From Succinatimonas sp. UBA6849 (GTDB lineage Bacteria > Pseudomonadota > Gammaproteobacteria > Enterobacterales > Succinivibrionaceae), in assembly GCA_002449335.1 (NCBI GenBank), contig DKDL01000134.1:1-25268 (forward strand): DNA of 25,268 nucleotides, read 5' to 3'. The notes under the pieces were generated by a model. It was not told where the DNA came from. It saw only the letters and a program-made list of their open reading frames with translations, and ran no database searches. This document shows, piece by piece, positions 1-7,578 of this stretch. Each line of letters begins with the position of its first letter. The first letter of the stretch is position 1. The position numbers and the translations under genes were made by a program.

Positions 1-114
1 AACTTCAAGAAGTTAAAGAGCTTCCGTCAGTTAACTCTAGCTCCTATGTTAGCTGAAGCAATTCGTCGTATTAACAACGAAGAGTCTATCTCAGCAATGT
101 TCGAGCAGAACTAA
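1..114 (+). CDS. prs: Ribose-phosphate pyrophosphokinase, C-terminal end (partial)
   Basis: Frame 1 is open from the window edge to a TAA at 112-114 and gives 37 residues. The tail contains MLAEAIRRINNEESISAMFE, which matches the C-terminus of enterobacterial Prs (PRPP synthetase) almost residue for residue. Prs makes phosphoribosyl pyrophosphate from ribose 5-phosphate and ATP in the cytoplasm, feeding purine, pyrimidine, NAD, histidine and tryptophan synthesis. Only the extreme C-terminus is visible, so the catalytic and PRPP-binding loops cannot be checked. A hairpin terminator follows about 65 bases downstream. Confidence 0.9.
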   Translation, partial: NFKKLKSFRQLTLAPMLAEAIRRINNEESISAMFEQN

Positions 115-180
115 TTAGTACCTTCTATTGAAAATACTGATCCTTATTCAGGAAGACTCAATTTCATAGTAGGTTAGATT

Positions 181-210
181 AAGAGATCTCTACTTATTTA
201 GAGATCTCTT
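181..210 (+). terminator. Hairpin terminator after prs
   Basis: An 11-bp perfect inverted repeat, AAGAGATCTCT (181-191) and AGAGATCTCTT (200-210), encloses an 8-base loop. The T-tract is short (CTTT then AAAT), so termination may be moderate. It lies 66 bases after the prs stop and before the next small ORF. Confidence 0.7.
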
Positions 211-278
211 TAAATATTAACAACTTTTAATAAGTTGGCTCTGTTCTCTTCACCTTCCTTCAAAGAAAAAAAAGCTAA

Positions 279-527
279 ATGAAAGATAAGTTGTTTTATA
301 ACCCAATTAAAATTGGAAACCTATCTCAAAATGAAGAACAAGTTTTATCAGCTGAAGCGTTTTGTGAATTAACAAGTACTCCAGATACTATTTCAAAAAT
401 AAAATCTGTTACCTTTACAATTAGCGATGCTCCAAACGATTTTGGCTCATTCAAAGTGGCCTATAAAAGCCAATTTGAAGATAGCGACTTTTTGAACATA
501 ATCCAAGCTGAAATGACCTTGACATAG
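279..527 (+). CDS. Small hypothetical protein (82 aa)
   Basis: I do not recognise this product. It is an 82-residue soluble, mixed-charge polypeptide with no signal peptide, membrane segment or known motif. The ATG at 279 is preceded by an A-rich stretch (AAAGAAAAAAAAG) that is only a weak ribosome site. It stands alone between the prs hairpin and the terminator of the convergent metY gene, so context gives no function. It could be a real orphan gene, a remnant of a larger gene, or a chance ORF in AT-rich DNA. The lack of stops over 82 codons and a plausible composition make it worth keeping at low confidence. Confidence 0.35.
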   Translation: MKDKLFYNPIKIGNLSQNEEQVLSAEAFCELTSTPDTISKIKSVTFTISDAPNDFGSFKVAYKSQFEDSDFLNIIQAEMTLT

Positions 528-561
528 ATACTCCTCTAAAATCAAACCACGAACTCTCACC

Positions 562-603
562 AAAATAAATAATCCGCTATCAATCATTAAGACCAATAGC
601 GGA
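562..603 (-). terminator. Intrinsic terminator of metY
   Basis: An 8-bp inverted repeat, TCCGCTAT (573-580) and ATAGCGGA (596-603), has a 15-base loop. Read on the minus strand it is followed by a T-rich run (complement of 562-572), 24 bases after the metY stop. Confidence 0.65.
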
Positions 604-627
604 ATATCTCTAAGTCTATTTATCTAA

Positions 628-1902
628 TTAAGCGTTGAATGCCTGGTCAAGATCAGCAATCAGGTCATCAACGTGCTCAGTACCGATTGATAATCTGATG
701 GTATTGTTCTTAATACCAGCTGCTAATAACTCTTCTTCAGTTAACTGTGAGTGAGTGGTTGTAGCAGGGTGAATTACCAAGCTCTTAACATCAGCTACGT
801 TAGCTAGTAATGAGAAGATCTTTAAGTTATCGATGAACTTGAAGGCTTCTTTTACGCCTCCTTTAATCTCAAAGGTAAAGATTGAAGCGCCACCGTTAGG
901 GAAATACTTCTCATATAAAGCATGATCTGGATGATCCTTTAATGATGGGTGATTTACCTTCTCAACCTTAGGATGCTTTGATAGGTACTCTACAACTTTC
1001 TTGGTATTGTAGATGTGACGGTCTAATCTTAAAGATAGAGTCTCAACACCTTGTAACAGTAAGAAAGCGTTGAATGGAGAGATAGTAGCACCAGTATCTC
1101 TTAACAGAATTGCTCTAATGTAAGTTACAAAAGCAGCAGGACCTACAGCATCAGCAAATGAGATACCGTGATAGCTTGGGTTAGGAGCTGCAATACCAGG
1201 GAATTTACCGCTCTTCTTCCAGTCATATTTACCTGAATCTACAATGATACCGCCTAAGGTTGTACCGTGACCGCCGATGAACTTGGTTGCTGAGTGAACT
1301 ACGATATCAGCACCGTGCTCGATAGGACGAATTAAGTATGGAGTACCGAAGGTGTTATCAACTACTAATGGTAAATTGTGTTTGTGAGCGATAGCTGCGA
1401 TAGCATCGATATCAGGAATATCACTGTTAGGGTTACCTAAAGTCTCGATATAGATTGCTCTGGTGTTTTCCTGAATTGCACCTTCAACAGCGCTTAAGTC
1501 ATGTGCATCAACGAAGGTTGTAGTGATACCTAAACCTGGTAGAGTGTGCTCTAATAAGTTAGCGCTACCACCGTAAATGGTCTTCTGAGCTACGATGTGA
1601 CCACCGTTTGCAGCTAGAGCTTCAATGGTGTAAGAAATAGCTGCTGCACCTGATGCTACTGCTAGAGCTGCAACACCACCTTCTAGAGCTGCGATTCTCT
1701 TTTCTAAAACGTCCTGAGTTGAATTGGTTAAACGACCGTAGATGTTGCCAGCATCACGTAAACCGAAACGGTCAGCTGCATGCTGTGAATTGTGGAATAC
1801 GTATGAAGTGGTCTGGTAAATAGGCACTGCTCTTGAATCAGTTGCTGGATCTGCCTGTTCCTGGCCTACGTGTAACTGTAAAGTTTCAAACTTGTATGAC
1901 AT
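628..1902 (-). CDS. metY: O-acetylhomoserine sulfhydrylase / O-acetylhomoserine aminocarboxypropyltransferase
   Basis: This is a PLP enzyme of the Cys/Met metabolism family. MetY makes L-homocysteine from O-acetylhomoserine and sulfide (direct sulfhydrylation) in the cytoplasm. The 424-residue length is normal for MetY and longer than cystathionine gamma-synthase. Visible family marks are the N-terminal ETLQLHVGQ, the YGRLTNST substrate/PLP segment (55-62), SGAAAI (84-89), GNPNSD (156-161), VDNTFGTPYL (181-190) and the PLP-lysine motif HSATKFIGGHGT with Lys207. The start has an AGAGGAA ribosome site. It is monocistronic, with its own terminator and a 235-base 5' region, but lies beside the MetNIQ transporter block, which fits sulfur amino-acid metabolism. 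A close paralogue using O-succinylhomoserine cannot be excluded from sequence alone. Confidence 0.92.
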   Translation of the reverse strand: MSYKFETLQLHVGQEQADPATDSRAVPIYQTTSYVFHNSQHAADRFGLRDAGNIYGRLTNSTQDVLEKRIAALEGGVAALAVASGAAAISYTIEALAANGGHIVAQKTIYGGSANLLEHTLPGLGITTTFVDAHDLSAVEGAIQENTRAIYIETLGNPNSDIPDIDAIAAIAHKHNLPLVVDNTFGTPYLIRPIEHGADIVVHSATKFIGGHGTTLGGIIVDSGKYDWKKSGKFPGIAAPNPSYHGISFADAVGPAAFVTYIRAILLRDTGATISPFNAFLLLQGVETLSLRLDRHIYNTKKVVEYLSKHPKVEKVNHPSLKDHPDHALYEKYFPNGGASIFTFEIKGGVKEAFKFIDNLKIFSLLANVADVKSLVIHPATTTHSQLTEEELLAAGIKNNTIRLSIGTEHVDDLIADLDQAFNA

Positions 1903-2098
1903 TTTCTGTTCCTCTTTTTATTTACTAAAACTTGATGTGCTAGAACTAGATTTTTTTATCTTTATCTAGCTTTAAAACTAATTAAAACCTTGAAGAAGTC
2001 GTTGTTTATAATTCCTATCGACTTTCTATGTTTTAAATACTAATCGTCCGAAAAAGAGATTTCAACAAAAAACATATACTATATAATGATGTTAAACG

Positions 2099-2113
2099 AT
2101 AGCCTTAGGCTAT
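2099..2113. promoter_or_regulatory. 15-bp palindrome upstream of metY
   Basis: ATAGCCTTAGGCTAT is a perfect 7+1+7 palindrome about 190 bases upstream of the metY start, in the AT-rich gap 1903-2137. No gene is visible in that gap. I found no convincing MetJ boxes, SAM riboswitch or strong -35/-10 pair. The palindrome could be an operator, but this is only suggested by symmetry. Confidence 0.3.
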
Positions 2114-2137
2114 AAGAATATTGACCAAAAATCTGAC

Positions 2138-2172
2138 ATAAAAAAACTCCCTTTATTTTAGTAAAGAGAGTT
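2138..2172 (-). terminator. Intrinsic terminator after the M20 deacylase gene
   Basis: An 11-bp stem (2145-2155 with 2162-2172) has a 6-base loop. On the minus strand the single mismatch becomes a G-U pair and the stem runs straight into seven U residues (complement of 2140-2146). It lies 28 bases after the stop of the gene ending at 2201. Confidence 0.88.
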
Positions 2173-2200
2173 CTACATTTAACTTTAATATATTTTACAG

Positions 2201-3337
2201 TTAAAGCTGTTTTAGAATTTCAACCAAAAGCTCAGCTCTAGGTTCAACTGAGGTTAAATCAAGCCATTCACGAGTGGTATGACATTCTCCTCCACGACCT
2301 CCAAAAGTGTCCAGTACTGGAGTACCTGTATTACTGATGTGGTTACCGTCAGACACACCGCCTGATCTTATAAATTTTGGAGTGATGCTGAATTTTGTTA
2401 AAGCTTTCGTTACGATTTCTTTTAATTTAGCAGTCTTTTCTGTTACCACCATGGCGGGATTTACAAGTAGTATTTTGTAACTTGCCTTGATATCTTTACC
2501 AAATGGTATTTCAAATTCATGCTTAAATTTAGCTAAGAAGTCCTCCCACTGATCATTATTCCAAAAACGCACATCGATTCTGGCATAGCAGTCTTCAGCG
2601 ATAGCATTAGCAATCGTACCACCTTTTATGACCCCAAAGTTTACAGTGACATTCTCGTTAGCTAGAGCATTGATCCTTTGAATACAGTTTGCCATTGCGT
2701 TAATTGCTGAACGACCTTTCTCAGGACAGAAGCCAGCATGTGCTCCCCTGCCCTTTAAAAAGATATCAATATGAGAAATACCTTTACGAGCTTCTGTAAA
2801 GTTGTCAATCTCTTCACTGCCCTCAAAGATAAGTGCATAGTCAGACTTTTTAGCAATGCTGTCTATAAACTCTGATGAATGAGTAGAGCCTGTCTCCTCA
2901 TCTGGGTTTAAGACTACAGCTACCTTTTTACCTTCTAAAGTGCCATTTACAAGAGCCTTAGTAAGTCCCCACAAGATGATAAGATCACCATCTTTCATGT
3001 CGGCAACGCCAGGTCCATAGGCTAAATCACCCTCCCGTCTGAATGGTCTTTCTTCTGCAGTACCATGAGCAAATACTGTATCGATATGACCTGAGAGCAG
3101 CAGATCATAATGCTCAGCATTTTTATCATTAGTTGCAAAGACACCATGTCCTACTACATCATCAAAGGTAACTTCCTCTGAATAAAAGCCTATATCAGAA
3201 AACCACTGTACAAACTGCTTGGCAACTTTGGTTACACCTTGTGTATCTGTAGTACCTGAATCAATATTCACAACAGTTTCAAGTTTCTTTACATAATCCT
3301 CAAGATTTTCAATTGCATTTACTAAGCTCTTGCTCAT
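2201..3337 (-). CDS. M20 family metallopeptidase, carboxypeptidase G2-like deacylase
   Basis: This is a two-zinc M20 hydrolase of 378 residues without a signal peptide, hence cytoplasmic. The full metal and catalytic set is present: SGHIDTVF (His84, Asp86), GVADMKDG with bridging Asp113, the NPDEETGS motif with general-base Glu147 and Glu148, Glu172 in IFEGSEE, and His353 in GGECHTTREW. GRGAHAG (His200) in the lid domain is the usual substrate-contact histidine. The pattern is closest to the glutamate carboxypeptidase/CPG2 branch, which removes or deacylates C-terminal amino acids. It starts 9 bases after the preceding racemase gene behind an AAGAAGG site, so the two are co-translated. With an NSAR-type racemase as partner, hydrolysis of N-succinyl- or other N-acyl-amino acids is the likely task. 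A dipeptidase role is the alternative. Confidence 0.85.
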   Translation of the reverse strand: MSKSLVNAIENLEDYVKKLETVVNIDSGTTDTQGVTKVAKQFVQWFSDIGFYSEEVTFDDVVGHGVFATNDKNAEHYDLLLSGHIDTVFAHGTAEERPFRREGDLAYGPGVADMKDGDLIILWGLTKALVNGTLEGKKVAVVLNPDEETGSTHSSEFIDSIAKKSDYALIFEGSEEIDNFTEARKGISHIDIFLKGRGAHAGFCPEKGRSAINAMANCIQRINALANENVTVNFGVIKGGTIANAIAEDCYARIDVRFWNNDQWEDFLAKFKHEFEIPFGKDIKASYKILLVNPAMVVTEKTAKLKEIVTKALTKFSITPKFIRSGGVSDGNHISNTGTPVLDTFGGRGGECHTTREWLDLTSVEPRAELLVEILKQL

Positions 3338-3346
3338 AAAACCTTC

Positions 3347-4462
3347 TTAAAAATCAAAATGCTCTAGTTTAAAGGTGTATTTTTGAAGTTTCTCAAAATC
3401 AATATCATAACCAATACCCTCGCGCTCAGGGATTGTGATAAAGGAGTCTTTACCAATTTCAATCTGAGGCTTGATAATGTCATCTGAAAGATAGCAGGTC
3501 GATGACATGATGTCATTTGAGTAGCGATAGTTCTCAAGAGATGCTATAGCTAGGTTATGTGCCTGACCGATACCTGACTCTAACATAGAGCCGCACCATA
3601 CACCTACCCCATGCTCTTTAGCATAATCATGAATTGCTTTAGCGTTAGCTAAACCACCTACACGGGAGACTTTAATGTTAATGATCTTTAAAGCACCGAT
3701 GTCTATTGCCTGTCTAGCATCATCTAATGAGTCAATACTCTCATCAAGGCAGATAGGAGTTTTCAGTTTCTTTTGCAGTGCAGCATGATCAATAATGTCT
3801 TCACAACCTAGAGGTTGCTCGATTAAAGCTAAATCATAGTTATCTAACTTTTTAAAGAGATCGATATCATCAAGAGTATAAGCAGAGTTTGCATCAACCT
3901 GTAACTCGATCTCAGGAAATTCATTACGTACTGCCTTTATATATTCAAGATCGAATCCAGGCTTTATCTTAACCTTAATACGGCGGTAGCCTTTTTTCTG
4001 GTAAACCTTAATGGTATCGATTAACTCTTGGGGAGTCTTTTTAATACCGATACTGATACCACCTTCAATCCGGTTCTTACTGCCACCTAGGAGTTGGTAT
4101 AAAGGCTTGTGAACAGACTTTGCATAAGCATCAAAGATAGCTGTTTCTATTGCTGAACGGGCAAAGTAGTTTCTGCGTACGCTTTTAAAGACTTTAGCTA
4201 CATCAAAAGGATCATCTACTGTTTTTAAGTTGCGCTTTAATAGAGGTAATAAAAACTCTTTTAAAACTAATTCTCCTGAAGCTACAGTCTCTTCGTTATA
4301 GATTGGCAGAGATAACGCTGGATCATCACCATAACCTGTAGCAGAATCGGTATGAACCTCTACAATTAACAGATCTTTATCTGTAATGGAGCCAAAGCTT
4401 GGGGTAAAAGGCTCATTTAAAGGTATCTTGATACGTCTTAAAGTAACTGATTCAATCTTCAT
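3347..4462 (-). CDS. Enolase-superfamily N-succinylamino acid racemase / OSBS-like (or dipeptide epimerase)
   Basis: This is a mandelate-racemase-subgroup member of the enolase superfamily. Counting from the ATG at 4462, the KxK motif is Lys163/Lys165 (in IKVKIKPG). The Mg ligands are Asp190 (VDAN), Glu215 (IEQP) and Asp240 (LDES), and the opposite-face base is Lys264 (NIKVSRVGG). The positions nearly coincide with those of Amycolatopsis NSAR/OSBS. The N-terminal PFTPSFGS and YNEETV and the C-terminal CGSMLESGIG also resemble that group. The family racemises N-succinyl- or other N-acyl-amino acids, makes o-succinylbenzoate, or epimerises dipeptides. Nothing menaquinone-related is nearby, so the first or last role is favoured. 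I chose the ATG at 4462 because GGAGG sits 7 bases upstream; an in-frame TTG at 4483 lies inside a terminator hairpin. Confidence 0.82.
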   Translation of the reverse strand: MKIESVTLRRIKIPLNEPFTPSFGSITDKDLLIVEVHTDSATGYGDDPALSLPIYNEETVASGELVLKEFLLPLLKRNLKTVDDPFDVAKVFKSVRRNYFARSAIETAIFDAYAKSVHKPLYQLLGGSKNRIEGGISIGIKKTPQELIDTIKVYQKKGYRRIKVKIKPGFDLEYIKAVRNEFPEIELQVDANSAYTLDDIDLFKKLDNYDLALIEQPLGCEDIIDHAALQKKLKTPICLDESIDSLDDARQAIDIGALKIINIKVSRVGGLANAKAIHDYAKEHGVGVWCGSMLESGIGQAHNLAIASLENYRYSNDIMSSTCYLSDDIIKPQIEIGKDSFITIPEREGIGYDIDFEKLQKYTFKLEHFDF

Positions 4463-4472
4463 AAGATCCTCC

Positions 4473-4500
4473 AAAAAAGGCAACTGACGTTGCCTTTTTT
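4473..4500. terminator. Hairpin terminator/attenuator between metQ and the racemase gene
   Basis: AAAAAAGGCAAC (4473-4484) and GTTGCCTTTTTT (4489-4500) form a perfect 12-bp stem with the loop TGAC. On the minus strand the U-run is followed at once by the GGAGG ribosome site of the racemase gene. Part of the metQ transcripts should therefore stop here, with read-through feeding the two downstream enzymes. Confidence 0.85.
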
Positions 4501-4541
4501 ACTTACTGTTTTACATCATCAAGTGACACTTGAGTTTAAGA

Positions 4542-5375
4542 CTAGAAAACAGGGATATAACCACCATCGTAAGCATCTAGAATTGCCTTTTTAACCTCAG
4601 GTGTTAAGAATCTCTTAACGATAGTCTGATATACAGGATTATCCTTATCCTGTTCACGAGCTACGATAACGTTGATGTATGGATTGTCTTTATCCTGAAC
4701 ATTCTCATTAAAGATAGCATCAGATGGCTTTAGACCTGCTGAGAAAGCGTTACCACCATTGATGGCAGCAGCTGCAATATCAGGCAGGATGTTAAAGAGC
4801 ACACCAGACTCAGCTTCGCGAATTTCAATCTTTACGTTGTACTTGGTAATATCTGCTTTGGTTGGAACATAACCTTTAGCAGGATCAACCTCAATTAAGC
4901 CTGCTGACTCTAAAAGTTTCAGAGCACGACCACCGTTAGTTAAATCTGATGGAATACCAATGATGTCACCATCTTTGATATCTTTTACTGATTTAATCTT
5001 GTCTTTGTTGTTATAAAGACGGATAGGAGCGATAAAAGTCTTGCACAATGGCACAATCTTGTAGCCATTCTTATCAATATCATTGTTAAGATATGCTTCA
5101 TGCTGGAAAGCATTTAAATCAATCTCACCATCATTTAAAGCACGGTTAGGAGTTGCATAGTCTGAGTACTTAACTAAGGTAACGTGGATTTTATCCTGCT
5201 TTAAAAGTTCATTTACTGTGTCCCAGTGAGCATTGTAATCACCTACAACACCTACTTTAACCTCTTTAAAACCTTCAGGTACATCATTTGATTCAAACCA
5301 GCCTGCATGAGCTACGGTAGCTGCTGTTACTAAAACTAAGGCTGATGTCTTTAAAAACTTTGAAAAGATCTTCAT
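4542..5375 (-). CDS. metQ: MetQ/NlpA-family substrate-binding protein of the methionine ABC transporter
   Basis: This is the periplasmic receptor for the MetNI permease; family members bind L-Met, D-Met or, in some bacteria, Met-containing dipeptides. It has 277 residues. A signal peptide (about residues 1-24) ends in AHA, then GWF. The mature part shows family hallmarks: VKVGVVGDYNAHWDTV, LNAFQHEAYL (residues 88-97), IGIPSDLTNGGRAL and AAAINGGNA. Oddly, the signal peptide has no lipobox cysteine: the only cysteine is inside the mature domain. It therefore looks like a soluble periplasmic protein rather than the usual lipoprotein. The start has an AGAGG site. It is divergent from metN-metI instead of following them, and it heads the unit with the racemase and deacylase genes. 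Confidence 0.92.
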   Translation of the reverse strand: MKIFSKFLKTSALVLVTAATVAHAGWFESNDVPEGFKEVKVGVVGDYNAHWDTVNELLKQDKIHVTLVKYSDYATPNRALNDGEIDLNAFQHEAYLNNDIDKNGYKIVPLCKTFIAPIRLYNNKDKIKSVKDIKDGDIIGIPSDLTNGGRALKLLESAGLIEVDPAKGYVPTKADITKYNVKIEIREAESGVLFNILPDIAAAAINGGNAFSAGLKPSDAIFNENVQDKDNPYINVIVAREQDKDNPVYQTIVKRFLTPEVKKAILDAYDGGYIPVF

Positions 5376-5696
5376 AAAATTACCTCTTGTTTATAAAATT
5401 CTGTACGTTTTTTTGTTCATTTATTTTGTATGCCATTTCATACATCTGTCTACTTACATAAATTACTATTTTTATACACTCTGTCAACTAATATTTTATA
5501 TTTTTTCTTTAGATTTCATTAAGTTATAGCTAGTTATAAAAATATACTATATGTCATAAGCATTGATTAAATGATAGAATTGTAAAAAATAAAATTCAAA
5601 ACATTAATCCCCATAAATTTACTTATCTAAATTCAATTGATTAGATAAGAAAACTATGGTTTAGAGCCTTATTTATAGGCATAACTTAGGAACAAC
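5376..5696. promoter_or_regulatory. Divergent metQ / metN intergenic region with inverted repeat
   Basis: This 321-base, very AT-rich gap contains no gene and must hold promoters for both directions. The clearest structure is a 9-bp inverted repeat, CTTATCTAA (5622-5630) and TTAGATAAG (5641-5649), 48 bases before the metN start. It could be an operator or a leader hairpin. I saw no MetJ-box series, SAM riboswitch or T-box. -10-like hexamers are frequent in such DNA, so I do not assign a promoter. Confidence 0.45.
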
Positions 5697-6725
5697 ATGA
5701 TAAAACTTGAAAATATCAGTAAAGATTTTGTCGTTGATGGAAAGACGGTACATGCTGTAAAAGATGTAACCATTGAAATTGATAAAGGACAGATCTTTGG
5801 AATTATAGGTTTCTCAGGAGCCGGTAAATCTACCTTAGTACGTTGTATTAACTTACTAGAAAGACCAACCTCTGGTAAGGTCTTTTTAGAAGACACCGAG
5901 CTTACAGCCCTGCCTTATAAAAAGTTAAGAGAAGCAAGACAAAAAATCGGCATGATCTTTCAGAGCTTCAACCTCATGCCTTCAAGAACCGTTTATGAGA
6001 ATATTGAGTTACCTTTAAAACATAACGGTTACCCAAAGGATAAGAGAAAACACAGAATTGAAGAGTTGCTCTCTTTAGTGGAACTTTCTGATAAGGGTAA
6101 CAACTACCCATCTCAATTATCAGGCGGTCAGAAACAGCGTGTAGCAATTGCAAGAGCCTTAGCAGGCGATCCTAAAGTTTTACTCTGTGATGAGGCAACC
6201 TCAGCATTAGATCCTAAAACTACTACACAGATCTTAGCTTTATTAAAGAAGCTCAATCAGGAACTTAAACTTACCATTGTCATCATTACTCATCAGATGT
6301 CTGTGGTAAAAGATATCTGTGATAGAGCTGCGGTCATGGAACAAGGTGAGGTTATCGAACAAGGCAATGTTTATGATCTGTTCTCAAATCCAAAGACTAA
6401 GCTTACCAAGTCCTTTATGGAAACAGCTAATAACTTTGGCTCATTCTTTGACATTCTAGATGAGAAAGGATCTTTAGCTGATGTTGCAGATGGCACTCAT
6501 ATTTACCTTTTAACCTATACCGGTGATGCTGCAGGTAAGGCTTTAATGAGTGTGATCTACAAAAAATATACGGTTGAATCTAATATTCTTTACGGCAATA
6601 TTGATTACATCAAAGGTAAGCCTTTAGGAAAATTAGCTGTAAACCTTACAGGCGATAAGGACAAAATTGAAGATGCTGTAGAGTATATTAAAAACTCAGG
6701 TGTGCAACTGGAGGTATTAAAATGA
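5697..6725 (+). CDS. metN: Methionine ABC transporter ATP-binding protein
   Basis: This is the ATPase subunit that drives import through MetI. Walker A GFSGAGKST is at residues 38-46, the Q-loop at Gln89, the signature LSGGQKQR begins at 141, Walker B VLLCDE is at 161-166 and the switch His is in ITHQ. The region after about residue 255 forms the C-terminal NIL domain, which in MetN binds methionine and gives trans-inhibition. The 342-residue length is typical. The gene overlaps metI by 4 bases (ATGA), showing translational coupling. The start ATG at 5697 has a TTAGGA site. Confidence 0.95.
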   Translation: MIKLENISKDFVVDGKTVHAVKDVTIEIDKGQIFGIIGFSGAGKSTLVRCINLLERPTSGKVFLEDTELTALPYKKLREARQKIGMIFQSFNLMPSRTVYENIELPLKHNGYPKDKRKHRIEELLSLVELSDKGNNYPSQLSGGQKQRVAIARALAGDPKVLLCDEATSALDPKTTTQILALLKKLNQELKLTIVIITHQMSVVKDICDRAAVMEQGEVIEQGNVYDLFSNPKTKLTKSFMETANNFGSFFDILDEKGSLADVADGTHIYLLTYTGDAAGKALMSVIYKKYTVESNILYGNIDYIKGKPLGKLAVNLTGDKDKIEDAVEYIKNSGVQLEVLK

Positions 6726-7405
6726 TTGAGAATTTAGTAATGACTTTAATGCCTAACTTTAAGCGACTCTCAGGTGAGTTCTTGCATTGCCTGCATGATA
6801 CCTTTGTCATGATTGGAGTTTCAGGTACGATTGCCTGGTTCTTAGGTGTAATTTTAGGCATTATTTTAGTTACCACTAAAAAGGACGGTATCTTAGATAA
6901 TAAGCTTGTCTTTACCGTTGCAAATAAAGTAATTGATATCTTACGTTCAATTCCTTTTATTATCTTGATGGTGCTTCTAATCCCACTCTCAAGATTCATT
7001 GTAGGCACAGGTTCTGGTCTTCAGGGATCATTTGTAGCTTTAGTATTCGGTACAGTACCTTTCTTTGCTAGACAGATTGAATCTGTACTCTCTGATGTAG
7101 ATAAAGGTCTTATTGAAGCTGCTGATGCTATGGGCTTTTCAAAACTTGAGATCATCTTCTCTGTATATTTAAAAGAGAGTATCCCAGGAATTACCAGAGT
7201 TACCATGATCACCTTTGTAAGCTTTATCGGTATTACCGCTATTGCAGGTGCCATAGGTGCAGGTGGTATTGGTGACTTTGCAGTACGCTACGGTTATCAG
7301 ATGGGCTACAGAGATATGATTTGGCTTACCGTGATTGTAATTTTAATTATGATTAGTATCTTCCAGTTTATTGGAAATCTCATCATTAAAAAGACTACTC
7401 ACTAA
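6722..7405 (+). CDS. metI: Methionine ABC transporter permease
   Basis: This is the integral inner-membrane permease of the MetNIQ importer, 227 residues (family about 217). It has several hydrophobic segments: about residues 29-51, 70-90, 97-115, 158-185 and 198-222. The cytoplasmic EAA coupling motif appears as EAADAMGFSKLEIIFSVYL (about residues 137-155), followed by the conserved KESIPGI. It is translationally coupled to metN and followed by two hairpins, the second a strong terminator. With metQ divergent, all three transporter parts are present. Confidence 0.94.
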   Translation: MIENLVMTLMPNFKRLSGEFLHCLHDTFVMIGVSGTIAWFLGVILGIILVTTKKDGILDNKLVFTVANKVIDILRSIPFIILMVLLIPLSRFIVGTGSGLQGSFVALVFGTVPFFARQIESVLSDVDKGLIEAADAMGFSKLEIIFSVYLKESIPGITRVTMITFVSFIGITAIAGAIGAGGIGDFAVRYGYQMGYRDMIWLTVIVILIMISIFQFIGNLIIKKTTH

Positions 7406-7434
7406 GTCAAACAGGTCTAACTAAATCTTACTTA

Positions 7435-7460
7435 CTCTGTACTGTTTAATCTGTACAGAG
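7435..7460. other. Inverted repeat downstream of metI
   Basis: CTCTGTAC (7435-7442) and GTACAGAG (7453-7460) form an 8-bp perfect stem with a 10-base loop in the 3' region of metI. It lies just before the main terminator. No U-tract follows, so it is more likely an mRNA 3'-end structure or protein-binding site than a terminator. Confidence 0.4.
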
Positions 7461-7469
7461 CCACTTGCT

Positions 7470-7510
7470 AAAATAAAAGCTCATCGACTTTCGTCATGAG
7501 CTTTTATTTT
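7470..7510. terminator. Bidirectional terminator between metI and the HDOD-like gene
   Basis: A perfect 15-bp stem, 7470-7484 with 7496-7510, has an 11-base loop that can pair further (GAC/GTC). The arms end in A-rich and T-rich tracts (AAAATAAAA and TTTTATTTT). It should therefore terminate metNI on the plus strand and the gene ending at 7579 on the minus strand. Confidence 0.9.
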
Positions 7511-7578
7511 TATAAGACCGAGTTTTCAAAAGCAACGTTAAAAAAGACTTTTCAAAACGAAGATCTTCAAAAGAATTG

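Noticed and set aside
4463..4483. TTG start giving the racemase seven more N-terminal residues
   Set aside because: It falls within the terminator hairpin and ribosome site; the ATG at 4462 has GGAGG at ideal spacing.
5376..5696. MetJ boxes or SAM riboswitch at metQ/metN
   Set aside because: Only a 5-of-8 match to one AGACGTCT box was seen near 5445, without tandem copies; no riboswitch-like stem set was found.
5669..5896. Open frame on the minus strand opposite the start of metN (75 codons)
   Set aside because: It lies antisense to the conserved Walker A region of metN and has no ribosome site or recognisable product; shadow of metN.
6688..7254. Two minus-strand open frames opposite metI
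   Set aside because: Hydrophobic low-complexity translations mirroring the metI coding sequence; metI is the clear gene.
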